From assembly GCA_944363865.1 (NCBI GenBank), contig CALVVN010000004.1:1-21769 (forward strand): a stretch of DNA of 21,769 nt, read 5' to 3'. Origin of the DNA: an uncultured Bacilli bacterium (GTDB lineage: Bacteria; Bacillota_I; Bacilli_A; RF39; UBA660). The notes under the pieces are model-generated. The model searched no databases, had not been told where the DNA came from, and saw only the letters and a list, made by a program, of their open reading frames with translations. The translations under genes and the position numbers were made by a program. Positions 8,694 through 16,101 of the stretch are shown one piece after another (position 1 is the first letter of the stretch; each line of letters starts with the position of its first letter).

Positions 8694-10401
8694 ATGCTTT
8701 TAGTAACTTCTCATGGATGCCGGGTTCAATTAAATTAAGTACATTTAATATTATTTCTAAACTCTTTCTATATTCGCCCTTCCAAAACTCTTTTTCACTT
8801 TTTAAAATCCCTTGTTCAATCTCTTTATAAGTACTTCTATATCTATTAGCATAAACAATAGCCATCTCACTCATCGCACAAGTTTTAATGAGTTCATTTG
8901 AAGTATTATAAACTTTAAAAGATAAATCACGACCAGTATCAACCCTAGTATTTAAAGTATCAATACTTATTGGCTTTTTATCAAGTTCTTTAATAATTTC
9001 TTTTAAAGCCATAGAACTTTCTTCCAATTCAACAAAATACTTTTTAGGTATAACAGGCAACTTATAACTATTAATCTTAGTTTTACTTTCACCTATCACA
9101 CTTCTAATTTCACTTAATTGCTCACGCGCTCTTAATTCGTCTTCCTTTAAACTACTTAAACTCTTTAAAGCAATTTCAATATTATCTTCAATCTTATTAA
9201 GTTTTACACTTAAACTCTCACATTCATTACTCAAAATTGAATAAGGAGTACTCTTAGTTCTAGTTCTATCACTCATAAGTTTATAATCATCTTTACAAGA
9301 AACAAGTTCTTTACGTATCTCATCTATTATATCTAGTTCACTTTGATTAAAAGAATAAGTATTTTTTAAACTTTCTATTTCAACATAAATATTCTTAAGA
9401 ATATTATTTAATCTAGTAATTTTCTCATTCAAAGAATAAATACTATTTTCATATAACTTTCTACTAGCTTTTTCTTTATCAAAATCAATAAACAAACCAT
9501 CAAAATAATCAAGCATAGTTTTAAGATCAAATATACTATCTTCTAAGTTTAACACATTTAATCTATCAAAAATCTCACTTAACTTCTTTTCAGTTTCAGT
9601 AATATTATACTCAAGATTCAAATAATCTAAGTTATATCCGCCCTTTTTAAGTTTAGTATATATACCCCTAACATCACTTATCTTTTTAGGGATAACAATT
9701 TTCCCCATAAGAATAATAGTTGGTGCTTCATCAATAACTATTAAAATATTTTTAATAGTTTCATCAAGTGCTTTTACAATTTTACCTACACTATCATATT
9801 CATTTTGCTCCATAGCATTCTCAAAAGCACCAAAAAGTTTATTAATATTTTCAAATTGTAGTTCGATAGGTGTTACAACTTCTTTATAATCATTTTTATT
9901 TTTATTAAACTTAGTTAAAGCTTCACGATATATTGTTTTAAGTTTAGTAACAGTATTCCTATTTCTTTCTTCACTCATCGTAATTTCTTTAACACTATCT
10001 AGCAATATGTCAACTTCATTTTGAACTACACTTATATCCATCTCTAACTGAGCAAGTTTAAAAGACGCTTCTTTAAAATCATTCTGCGAGATTAAATTTT
10101 CAATGTCAAATATTTTATCAGACAACTGAGGAACTTTAACTTCTTTTATTTGATTAAACTCTTTTTCCCATTTACTATAAAGTTTTTCTAAATAATCATT
10201 ATTTATTAAACTCTTAACTTTATTAAGTTCAGTTAAAATAGAAGCAGAAATAATATTATTTTTAAGTACATCTAAACTACTAAGTTCATTTTCAAGTTTA
10301 TTTCTAGTGTGCTTTCTAATACCATATAATGTAACGACTATCAAAATAATTCCAATAATGTAAATTATTATAAATGTTAAAATTATCCCACCTCTAGTCA
10401 T
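8683..10401 (-). CDS. ezrA: Septation ring formation regulator EzrA
   Basis: The 572-residue protein is close to the usual 560-575. It begins with a single transmembrane helix (about residues 6-25, IILTFIIIYIIGIILIVVTL), followed by a short basic stretch and then a long, almost wholly helical, Lys/Glu/Leu-rich body of spectrin-like coiled coils. This N-in, cytoplasmic-rod topology is that of EzrA, a Bacillota-specific protein that binds the FtsZ tail, prevents stray Z-rings and helps coordinate division with wall synthesis. It is the first gene of the large minus-strand block. A TAGGTG ribosome-binding site precedes the ATG. Its FtsZ partner is encoded about 3 kb away, also on the minus strand. 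The identification rests on architecture and length as well as sequence feel. Confidence 0.85.
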   Translation of the reverse strand: MTRGGIILTFIIIYIIGIILIVVTLYGIRKHTRNKLENELSSLDVLKNNIISASILTELNKVKSLINNDYLEKLYSKWEKEFNQIKEVKVPQLSDKIFDIENLISQNDFKEASFKLAQLEMDISVVQNEVDILLDSVKEITMSEERNRNTVTKLKTIYREALTKFNKNKNDYKEVVTPIELQFENINKLFGAFENAMEQNEYDSVGKIVKALDETIKNILIVIDEAPTIILMGKIVIPKKISDVRGIYTKLKKGGYNLDYLNLEYNITETEKKLSEIFDRLNVLNLEDSIFDLKTMLDYFDGLFIDFDKEKASRKLYENSIYSLNEKITRLNNILKNIYVEIESLKNTYSFNQSELDIIDEIRKELVSCKDDYKLMSDRTRTKSTPYSILSNECESLSVKLNKIEDNIEIALKSLSSLKEDELRAREQLSEIRSVIGESKTKINSYKLPVIPKKYFVELEESSMALKEIIKELDKKPISIDTLNTRVDTGRDLSFKVYNTSNELIKTCAMSEMAIVYANRYRSTYKEIEQGILKSEKEFWKGEYRKSLEIILNVLNLIEPGIHEKLLKAYEK

Positions 10402-10424
10402 TTAAACACCTACTCTCCATTAGT

Positions 10425-10453
10425 ATTTTACCACGCATTGTATTTTTTTAAAA
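10425..10453 (-). promoter_or_regulatory. Candidate promoter for the ezrA operon
   Basis: On the minus strand TAAAAT (10425-10430) is preceded by TG one base upstream (extended -10). The -35 region at 10448-10453 (TTTTAA) is poor. It lies 24 nt upstream of the ezrA ATG. Confidence 0.4.
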
Positions 10454-10519
10454 GATTATTTTTAAATCAAAATAAATAATTTGCTATTATAAACAACAAA
10501 AACTTTAAACACTAATTTG

Positions 10520-10831
10520 TCATTCTAGTATAGTATTAATATCCAGTTTTTGATATAACACTCTAACAATTATAATTGATTTTTGTTTTTCATCTACTAT
10601 ATAAAACATAAAAAAGTTTTTTACTCTATAACTCCTATACTCATGTTTCAAATTACCATCCAATTGACAAACTGAGCATCCATATGGGAATTTTATAATG
10701 TTATCCAAACTACTCAAAAATAAATCTCTTAATTTTTTTGATGCAGTTATATTTTTTAGATTATGAGAAATATAATAAATAATGTCATCAATATCTTTTT
10801 TAGCAATAGGTAAAAATTCCATTTTATACAT
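10520..10831 (-). CDS. RelE/ParE-superfamily toxin of a type II toxin-antitoxin pair
   Basis: The 103-residue protein has the ParE/RelE layout. The N-terminus reads MYKMEFLPIAKKDIDDIIYYISHNL (beta strand, then a long helix), followed by a helix with KLRDLFLSSLDNIIKFPYGC. The C-terminal strands carry YRSYRVKNFFMFYIVDE and IIIVRVLYQKLDI. The HEYRSYRVKNFFMFY and VRVLYQ segments match the conserved core of the family. RelE-type members cut mRNA in the ribosome and ParE-type members poison gyrase; the sequence does not decide between them. It starts 3 nt after the antitoxin stop. A second ATG three codons in (10822) is an alternative start. No strong terminator is seen in the 118 nt before ezrA. 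Confidence 0.85.
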   Translation of the reverse strand: MYKMEFLPIAKKDIDDIIYYISHNLKNITASKKLRDLFLSSLDNIIKFPYGCSVCQLDGNLKHEYRSYRVKNFFMFYIVDEKQKSIIIVRVLYQKLDINTILE

Positions 10832-10834
10832 ACA

Positions 10835-11107
10835 CTACCCAATAATTTTATTCATACTATCTAAGACTTCTTCTTTAGAATATCTTTTAGAAGTATTGTT
10901 CATTTCTAATTCTGCTTCCTTTAATTTTTCATATATTTTTTCATCAAAATTACTTGTTTTCACTTCAAAAGGTAATTTTTGTTCTCTCAATACTGCTTTT
11001 ATAAACATATTAACTGCAGTAGATACATTCATTCCAACACTAGAGCAAAATTGTTCAAAACTCTTTTTATCATTAGCATCTACACGAACATTTAGATTTA
11101 ATGTTTC
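10835..11107 (-). CDS. RelB/DinJ-family antitoxin
   Basis: The 90-residue protein begins METLNLNVRVDANDKKSFEQ, then FCSSVGMNVSTAVNMFIKAV. This is the ribbon-helix-helix DNA-binding fold of RelB/DinJ antitoxins, whose C-terminal half (here rich in Glu/Lys, with KRYSKEEVLDSMN at the end) wraps the toxin. I place the start at 11107 because GAGGGA stands just upstream; the open frame continues 18 codons further without a ribosome-binding site. It lies immediately before the RelE/ParE-like toxin, as is usual. A consensus promoter at 11133-11161 is overlapped by a 15-nt palindrome, which fits the known self-repression of such operons. Confidence 0.88.
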   Translation of the reverse strand, partial: ETLNLNVRVDANDKKSFEQFCSSVGMNVSTAVNMFIKAVLREQKLPFEVKTSNFDEKIYEKLKEAELEMNNTSKRYSKEEVLDSMNKIIG

Positions 11108-11125
11108 CATAATATCCCTCATTTC

Positions 11126-11140
11126 TATATTAATAATATA
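11126..11140 (-). promoter_or_regulatory. Candidate antitoxin operator palindrome
   Basis: TATATTA, one central A, TAATATA form a perfect 7-bp inverted repeat covering the -10 box of the toxin-antitoxin promoter. A ribbon-helix-helix antitoxin bound there would block RNA polymerase. The site is AT-only, so chance is possible. Confidence 0.45.
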
Positions 11141-11161
11141 CTTAACAACCATTATTGTCAA
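11133..11161 (-). promoter_or_regulatory. Promoter of the toxin-antitoxin operon
   Basis: On the minus strand TTGACA (11156-11161), a 17-nt spacer and TATTAT (11133-11138) give a near-perfect housekeeping promoter about 25 nt upstream of the antitoxin start. Confidence 0.75.
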
Positions 11162-11228
11162 CTCAACGTTTTACGTAATGCTTATATAGTTTTACATTAT
11201 AGCACAAATATAAAATATATAATTTTTA

Positions 11229-11257
11229 TTGATATTTATTATTTTTTTTAGTATAAT
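11229..11257 (+). promoter_or_regulatory. rpsD promoter
   Basis: TTGATA at 11229-11234, a 17-nt spacer and TATAAT at 11252-11257. Transcription should start near 11264, leaving a leader of about 150 nt before rpsD. Confidence 0.8.
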
Positions 11258-11263
11258 TAAACA

Positions 11264-11414
11264 CGTATTCATTTGGTGAGTTATTTATTAGTAATGCGTT
11301 TGCCAAGTTAATTTCACAAGTAGTGAGCCAAAAACGAAAGTGTTTAGGTAAACACCCTACTATGAGAATAATATTAACCTTTGTTTACAAATATGTTTGT
11401 AAAGGAGGAAAAAT
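11264..11414 (+). promoter_or_regulatory. Structured 5' leader of rpsD (possible S4 autoregulatory RNA)
   Basis: Three pairings can be drawn by eye: TTTGGT (about 11271-11276) with GCCAAA (about 11327-11332) closing a domain; GTGTTT/AAACAC around a 4-nt loop at 11340-11355; and TTTACAAA/TTTGTAAA around TATG at 11384-11403. The last stem runs into the AAAGGAGG ribosome-binding site (11401-11408). Ribosomal protein S4 is known to repress rpsD through a leader RNA in Bacillus. Whether this leader follows the same fold needs a covariance model. Confidence 0.5.
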
Positions 11415-12014
11415 ATGTCAAGATATACAGGACCTGTATTTAAAAAATCAAGACGTTTAGGATTTTCAATTCTTGAAAGTGGAAAAGAGTTTAGAAAAAG
11501 AACTACTGCTCCAGGACAACATGGAACTAGCAGAAAGAAACTTAGTGAATATGGAATACAATTACAAAAAAAACAAAAAGTAAAAAATCTATATGGATTA
11601 AGTGAAAAACAATTTAGAAAAACTTATGAAACTGCTGGTAAGAAAAAAGGCGTACATGGTACTAACTTATTAATTATGTTAGAAAGCAGACTTGATAACA
11701 TAGTTTATCGTTTAGGACTTGCTAAAACAAGAAAAGCTGCTAGACAAATAGTAAACCATGGACATATATTAGTTAACAGCAAAAAAGTTAATATTCCGTC
11801 TTATCAAGTAAAACCTGGAGATGTAATAACAATTCGTGAAAAATCATTAAATCATCCAGTTATTAAAGAATGCTTAGAAAATACAACTAATAGAGTTCAA
11901 TATGTTAACTGGGATTCAAAGAAAAACGAAGGCACTTACATAAGATATCCAGAAAGAGAAGAATTAAATGCAGAAATTAATGAATCATTAATAATTGAAT
12001 TCTACAATAGATAA
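11415..12014 (+). CDS. rpsD: Small ribosomal subunit protein uS4
   Basis: The 199-residue protein is of standard length for S4. It begins MSRYTGPVFKKSRRLGFSIL, lacks the N-terminal zinc-binding cysteines (the C-minus form), and contains the S4 RNA-binding domain from about residue 88 (ESRLDNIVYRLGLAKTRKAARQ, then GHILVNSKKVNIPSYQVKPGD). S4 binds the 5' domain of 16S rRNA, starts 30S assembly and helps keep decoding accurate. The ATG follows a strong AAAGGAGG site by 6 nt. It is a single-gene plus-strand unit with its own promoter, leader and terminator, as in Bacillus, where rpsD stands apart from the alpha operon. Confidence 0.97.
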   Translation: MSRYTGPVFKKSRRLGFSILESGKEFRKRTTAPGQHGTSRKKLSEYGIQLQKKQKVKNLYGLSEKQFRKTYETAGKKKGVHGTNLLIMLESRLDNIVYRLGLAKTRKAARQIVNHGHILVNSKKVNIPSYQVKPGDVITIREKSLNHPVIKECLENTTNRVQYVNWDSKKNEGTYIRYPEREELNAEINESLIIEFYNR

Positions 12015-12040
12015 AAAGTATCAAGAGATACTTTTTATTA
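12013..12040 (+). terminator. rpsD intrinsic terminator
   Basis: AAAAAGTATC (12013-12022) pairs with GATACTTTTT (12027-12036) around AAGA, directly on the stop codon and ending in a T-run. Confidence 0.85.
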
Positions 12041-12051
12041 TGTATTAATTT

Positions 12052-12087
12052 AAAAAAGATTAGAGTTTGCTCTCTAATCACTTTTTT
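12052..12087. terminator. Second, probably bidirectional hairpin between convergent genes
   Basis: GATTAGAG (12058-12065) pairs with CTCTAATC (12072-12079) around a 6-nt loop. An A-run precedes it and a T-run follows, so it could end transcripts from rpsD on the plus strand and from the Fic gene on the minus strand. Confidence 0.7.
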
Positions 12088-12134
12088 AGTTGCCGCTTAT
12101 AAAGCTAGTTTTACTCGCTTTTTTAACAAAAAAG

Positions 12135-12797
12135 TTAGATATCCATACCATCAATACAATGTAAATATATCCAATTCTTTAAATCATTCATATCATTACT
12201 TTCATAATATTTAATTAGTTTTTCATAAAACTCCGATTGATTCTCTTGACTAATAGAAATTATTCCACAACCATTATCTATCATTATGTTATTTGCAAAT
12301 AACATAGCAACTCTCTTATTGCCATCAACAAATAATTGCATTCTCATTAATGTAAGCATAACTTCAATGGCTATTTCAGTCTTTGATTTAGTTTGACTTA
12401 ATAAAGTATTAAGTTCTTCTTCAACCTTAGTTTGAAAAGGAAATGTAGGAGACCAACTTGTTCCACCTATTTTAACTGGTGTAGTTCTTAACTTTCCTAA
12501 ACATTCCTTTATAACCAATTTATCTAAAGCTATTCTATGAATATTAGAAATTAAAGTAAAGTCATATTTTTTATCTTCATCAGTTAAAATAAACTCCCAA
12601 GCATACTTTAAATTATTTATTGCAATTATATTTTGAACAGAAAGGCCATTTACAACGCCACCATCAAAAATAGTTTGAGTATCTGGATATGTAACTGATA
12701 TTCCTTCTAAATTAGCACTTTTCCAAATGTAATCAACTATATTTCTCCTTGCTACAAAAACATTTTTCTATCTTGTTAATTTATATTTATCTTCCAT
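12135..12797 (-). pseudogene. Fic/DOC-fold protein, interrupted by an in-frame TAG at codon 10
   Basis: Reading from ATG 12797, which has an AAAGGA ribosome-binding site, the frame gives MEDKYKLTR, a TAG at 12768-12770, and then about 210 uninterrupted codons to 12135. The body has the Fic layout. An N-terminal helical part contains SANLEGISVTYPDTQTIFDG and NIIAINNLKYAWEFI. It is followed by ISNIHRIALDKLV, SWSPTFPFQTKVEEELN, and the Fic motif as MQLFVDGNKRVAML. Fic enzymes transfer AMP or related groups using the His of HPFx(D/E)GN; here that position is Gln, so ordinary catalysis is not expected. Apart from the TAG the frame shows no decay, so the loss is recent, or translation restarts (for example at TTG 12518), or the base is a sequencing error. 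The gene lies alone between rpsD and ftsZ. Confidence 0.75.
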
Positions 12798-12837
12798 AAA
12801 TAATTCCTTTCTTTCAAATGCTATTTAAATATAACAT

Positions 12838-12868
12838 AAAAAAACTCAAAAGTCTATTTTTGAGTTTT
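12838..12868 (-). terminator. ftsZ intrinsic terminator
   Basis: On the minus strand AAAACTCAAAA (from 12858-12868) pairs with TTTTGAGTTTT (from 12841-12851) around a 6-nt loop and runs on into further T residues, right behind the ftsZ stop. Confidence 0.85.
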
Positions 12869-12869
12869 A

Positions 12870-13925
12870 CTAAATATCTCTATCTCTTAAAAATGGTGGT
12901 AAATCATCAATGTCTGAATTATCCATAGATAATGTAGATTCATTACTATAACTTTGATACAAAGGTTCACTTTCATCTTCAAAACCAGTAGCAATAACTG
13001 TAACTATTACTTCTTCACTTAATGCTTCATTTATAACAGCACCAAATATAATATTAACATCTGTATTAGCTGCTGCACGTATAACTTCAGCAGCATCTTC
13101 TGCTTCAAATAATGTAAGACTACTTCCACCAGTTATATTAATAATACAATCAGTCGCACCATTAATAGTAGTTTCAAGTAAAGGACTTGAAATCGCTTGT
13201 TTAGCAGCTTCTACTGCACGATTTTCACCAAAACCTACTCCAATACCTATTAATGCCGTGCCCCTATTTTCCATAATTGCTTTAACATCAGCAAAATCAA
13301 GGTTAACAAGACCCGGAACACTAATCAAGTCAGATATTGATTGAACACCTAATCTAAGTACATTATCAACTTCTCTAAATGCATCACGCATAGGAGTTGA
13401 TTTATCAATTAAATCCCTTAATCTATCATTTGGAATAACAACTATTGTATCAACATGCTTCTTTAACTCATCAAGTCCTAATAAAGCATGATCCATTCTC
13501 TTCTTACCTTCAAACTTGAATGGTTTAGTAACAATAGCAACAGTTAAACATCCTAAACTTTGAGCTATTTCTGCTATTACTGGAGCAGCACCTGTTCCAG
13601 TACCACCACCAAGACCACAAGTAACGAAAACCATATCCGCACCTCTTAAAGCATCTTCAATTTCACTTCTACTTTCAAGAGCTGCTTCTCTACCAACTTC
13701 AGGGTCAGCACCTGCGCCTAAGCCATCAGTTATAGTCGCGCCTATTTGTAACTTGTTCTCAGCTTTAGAAGAATTTAAAACCTGTAAATCAGTATTAGCA
13801 ACAATAAACTCAACGCCTTTAAGACCAGAATCTATCATTCGGTTAACGGCATTACAACCGCCACCACCAATACCAATAACTTTAATTTTTGCTATTTGAT
13901 CCATTTCTAACGATGTCCCTTGCAT
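12870..13925 (-). CDS. ftsZ: Cell division protein FtsZ
   Basis: This is the tubulin-like GTPase that forms the division ring. Residues (from the chosen start) show IGIGGGGCNAVNRM near 17-30, the tubulin signature GGGTGTG at 106-112, and the T7 loop NLDFADV at 208-214 that completes the active site of the next subunit. A C-terminal tail, DDLPPFLRDRDI, is the conserved peptide that binds FtsA, EzrA and other partners. At 351 residues it is shorter than the usual 370-390, because the disordered linker is only about 20-30 residues. The ATG at 13925 is preferred to the GTG at 13934, since AAGGAG lies 8 nt before the ATG but abuts the GTG. It follows ftsA by 12 nt and has its own terminator. Confidence 0.97.
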   Translation of the reverse strand: MQGTSLEMDQIAKIKVIGIGGGGCNAVNRMIDSGLKGVEFIVANTDLQVLNSSKAENKLQIGATITDGLGAGADPEVGREAALESRSEIEDALRGADMVFVTCGLGGGTGTGAAPVIAEIAQSLGCLTVAIVTKPFKFEGKKRMDHALLGLDELKKHVDTIVVIPNDRLRDLIDKSTPMRDAFREVDNVLRLGVQSISDLISVPGLVNLDFADVKAIMENRGTALIGIGVGFGENRAVEAAKQAISSPLLETTINGATDCIINITGGSSLTLFEAEDAAEVIRAAANTDVNIIFGAVINEALSEEVIVTVIATGFEDESEPLYQSYSNESTLSMDNSDIDDLPPFLRDRDI

Positions 13926-13937
13926 ATAATTCACTCC

Positions 13938-15170
13938 TTAATTATCAAAAAAGTATCCATAAACTTTACCTAGTATATTTCCATATTTCTTTTTAACTTG
14001 AAACATTTCCTCTTGTTCTCCTTCGCTTATAGTACTTGCCACTCTATTCCTAAAATTAATCTTATCAACATAATACTTAGTGATACCTAGTACACTACTA
14101 AACTTATTATTTCTAACACCAAGTTCAGTAATATTACCAACAACAGATTTTTTACCAACAACCTCATCAACTACTTCATTAAAATCCTCTATCTCAGTAG
14201 TACCACCTGTAATAATTATATAACTAATTTCCTTTTTTGTTAAGACATTAATTTCCTTTTTTGAAAGTTCTAAAATCTCCTTAACTCTCTCATATACAAT
14301 TTCACTAACTTCATACTGATTTATTTTAACGTTTTCACCATTTTTTGTCAAGCATTCATAACTATCACTAGTACTTGCATGCTTCTTATGTGCCATAGCA
14401 AACTTTTCCTTAAGTTTAACAGATTCCTTTAAACTCAAATCATATACATAAGATATATCACGATCTATATGTCTTCCACCTATATTTAAAACATTATTTC
14501 CAATTAAAACGCCATTACTTATAATACTAATTTCAGTCTTATCTTTACCAATATTAACAACTGCAACATCACTTTCATCCATATTTTTTTTCTTAAACTG
14601 ATAATAGTCTGCAAGACCACCAAAACATACATCAGTTACTTTAATATTCATAGTATTGAGTAACGCAAATAATCCATAGACATTCTTCTTAGGTACAAGT
14701 CCTAAAACAGAATTAACAGTTAATCTACTAGCATTCTTACCTTTAGGATCATCTACTACAGTTTTTTCATCAATTATGTATTCTAAAGGCATAATATTTA
14801 CAAGTTCTTTATTAGGAGAAACCCTATTATAAACACAAGCTTGTAATGCCCTTACAATATCTTCCCCATTAACAACATTATCTTCTCTATTAATAGTAGT
14901 ATAACCTTCACTTTTAATAAATTCACTAACATCAGACGGAACAGTAAGGATAACATTATCTATCTTTATACCCAAAATCTCATTAACCCTTTTAAAACAC
15001 TCTTTCACACTAACTAAAGCATCATCAGGATTAACTACGTATCCTTTTTTAATACCCTTACTATTTACTTCAGAACAAGCTAAAACAAAACAATTATTAT
15101 TATGTATTTCACTTACTACAAGTTTAATTTTATCACTACCTATATCTAAACTAGTAACAATTTGTTTCAT
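13938..15170 (-). CDS. ftsA: Cell division protein FtsA
   Basis: The 410-residue actin-fold ATPase anchors FtsZ to the membrane. It begins with the phosphate-1 motif in SLDIGSDKIKLVV (residues 7-19), has the FtsA-type insertion (1C) after about residue 85, a second phosphate motif in VAVVNIGKDKTEISII, and an adenosine-site segment YIIITGGTTEIEDF near 320. It ends in an amphipathic helix, KKKYGNILGKVYGYFF, the membrane-targeting sequence. It is slightly shorter than most homologues. It is the first gene of the ftsA-ftsZ unit, with an extended -10 promoter at 15200-15208 just after the terminator of the upstream pair. The usual mur/ftsQ genes of the division cluster are absent from this side. 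Confidence 0.93.
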   Translation of the reverse strand: MKQIVTSLDIGSDKIKLVVSEIHNNNCFVLACSEVNSKGIKKGYVVNPDDALVSVKECFKRVNEILGIKIDNVILTVPSDVSEFIKSEGYTTINREDNVVNGEDIVRALQACVYNRVSPNKELVNIMPLEYIIDEKTVVDDPKGKNASRLTVNSVLGLVPKKNVYGLFALLNTMNIKVTDVCFGGLADYYQFKKKNMDESDVAVVNIGKDKTEISIISNGVLIGNNVLNIGGRHIDRDISYVYDLSLKESVKLKEKFAMAHKKHASTSDSYECLTKNGENVKINQYEVSEIVYERVKEILELSKKEINVLTKKEISYIIITGGTTEIEDFNEVVDEVVGKKSVVGNITELGVRNNKFSSVLGITKYYVDKINFRNRVASTISEGEQEEMFQVKKKYGNILGKVYGYFFDN

Positions 15171-15199
15171 ATTATTCCTACCTTTATCTTCTACAAATT

Positions 15200-15208
15200 A
15201 TTATACCA
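15200..15208 (-). promoter_or_regulatory. ftsAZ promoter (extended -10)
   Basis: On the minus strand TGGTATAAT: TATAAT at 15200-15205 with the TG of an extended -10 at 15207-15208. The -35 region would fall inside the upstream terminator and is weak. Confidence 0.55.
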
Positions 15209-15238
15209 AAAAAAATTATACTTTAAAAGTATAATTTA
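15208..15238 (-). terminator. Terminator of the pilin-like gene pair
   Basis: AAATTATACTT and AAGTATAATTT (arms 15227-15237 and 15213-15223) form an 11-bp stem followed by a run of T on the minus strand. It overlaps the stop codon of the small gene at 15236. Confidence 0.8.
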
Positions 15239-15556
15239 TTCATAAACACAATTAATATCATACTCATATTTATATTTACCATCAGTATTAGTCACAATAA
15301 CATTTGCAGAACACTTACTACCCTCATAAAATAACTCATTTAAATAATCATTTTCAATTAACTCATCACTAGTAATAGACATACTATCAGCAGGCCAAAG
15401 ATCATAATCATCTAAATATTTATTTATAGATAATTCTAGATTTTCTTTAAGTTCTTTATACCTAAAATTATCGCTTTTACTTATTCCAATGGTATAAATA
15501 CTAATAACCAATCCAAAAATAATAATCCCCCATAAAATAATAATTTTATTATTCAT
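15236..15556 (-). CDS. Small pilin-like single-pass membrane protein (second of a pair)
   Basis: The 106-residue protein has one N-terminal membrane helix (about 4-23), a charged helix KELKENLELSINKYLDDY, a short ITSDELIENDYLNEL segment, and a C-terminal domain with two cysteines (SKCSANVIV and YDINCVYE) that could form a disulphide outside the cell. The same plan, in the same order, is seen in the upstream neighbour, so they look like diverged paralogues. This layout resembles minor pseudopilin-like proteins common in gut Bacillota genomes, but no prepilin-peptidase motif (G-F-T-L-x-E) is present, so the name is only descriptive. It overlaps the upstream gene by 8 nt and has an AAGGAT ribosome-binding site. 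The function is unknown; location before ftsA hints at an envelope role. Confidence 0.65.
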   Translation of the reverse strand: MNNKIIILWGIIIFGLVISIYTIGISKSDNFRYKELKENLELSINKYLDDYDLWPADSMSITSDELIENDYLNELFYEGSKCSANVIVTNTDGKYKYEYDINCVYE

Positions 15557-16001
15557 TACTATCCTTTCTTTCTACATAACCTTGGCTTTCATAAAAGTCA
15601 CCACATTTAACATAAGGTTCATAAATAATCTCATTATTCTCATTTAAATAAACTTCGCTATACCCTGTACAATACTTATCATCTTCATCACTATAATTCT
15701 TTAAATAACCATTTTCACGAAGCAAATCAGCTTGAATAATTAATGTATCTAAACCAAGTTCATTATTGTAAACATCCCTTATATAATCAATTGTACTATT
15801 TTTTAACCTAACCTCAAGTTCTTGATAATTAAACTCTTTTTCTGTTGCACCATTATTAGTATCAGTATTACTATGATAATTAGGATTAAACTCTTCAGTT
15901 AAAGATAACTGTCTAAGACCTAAAATGGCAATAACTAAACAAACAACAAAGATTAAGATAAACAAAAGTTCACTGCTCAAGCCCCAACCATTTTTATTCA
16001 T
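15549..16001 (-). CDS. Small pilin-like single-pass membrane protein (first of a pair)
   Basis: The 150-residue protein begins MNKNGWGLSSELLFILIFVV. This resembles a type IV pilin leader (basic, Gly, then a hydrophobic helix with one Glu), although Glu is at +6 rather than +5 after the Gly and Trp replaces Phe. After the membrane helix comes a Thr/Asn-rich stretch, a helix RLKNSTIDYIRDVYNNEL, LLRENGYLKNY, and two cysteines in DKYCTGYSEVY and YVKCGDFYES. This Cys-bearing tail recurs in secreted pilin-like proteins of related gut bacteria, from memory. I start at ATG 16001, because GGAGGC lies 6 nt upstream; the frame continues 6 codons further. A strong promoter is present at 16024-16052. No pilus assembly genes are in the window. 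Confidence 0.68.
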   Translation of the reverse strand: MNKNGWGLSSELLFILIFVVCLVIAILGLRQLSLTEEFNPNYHSNTDTNNGATEKEFNYQELEVRLKNSTIDYIRDVYNNELGLDTLIIQADLLRENGYLKNYSDEDDKYCTGYSEVYLNENNEIIYEPYVKCGDFYESQGYVERKDSNE

Positions 16002-16023
16002 AAAAACGCCTCCAAACATCTAA

Positions 16024-16052
16024 ATTATATCAAAAAACAAATACACAATCAA
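16024..16052 (-). promoter_or_regulatory. Promoter of the pilin-like pair
   Basis: On the minus strand TTGATT (16047-16052), a 17-nt spacer and TATAAT (16024-16029) with TG one base upstream of the -10. The -35 box lies about 20 bp from the left end of the neighbouring insertion sequence. Confidence 0.75.
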
Positions 16053-16101
16053 TGATATGTTGTTTAAAGTAGGATTATCAAGCAAAAAATTTTCCAAATA
16101 A

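Noticed and set aside
10782..11189. Open plus-strand frame across the toxin-antitoxin genes
   Set aside because: It lies antisense to two well-supported genes and looks like no known protein.
12135..12797. TAG read as an amino acid (pyrrolysine or suppressor) in the Fic gene
   Set aside because: No other gene in the window shows in-frame TAG, several genes end with TAG or TAA normally, and codon 10 is not a catalytic position.
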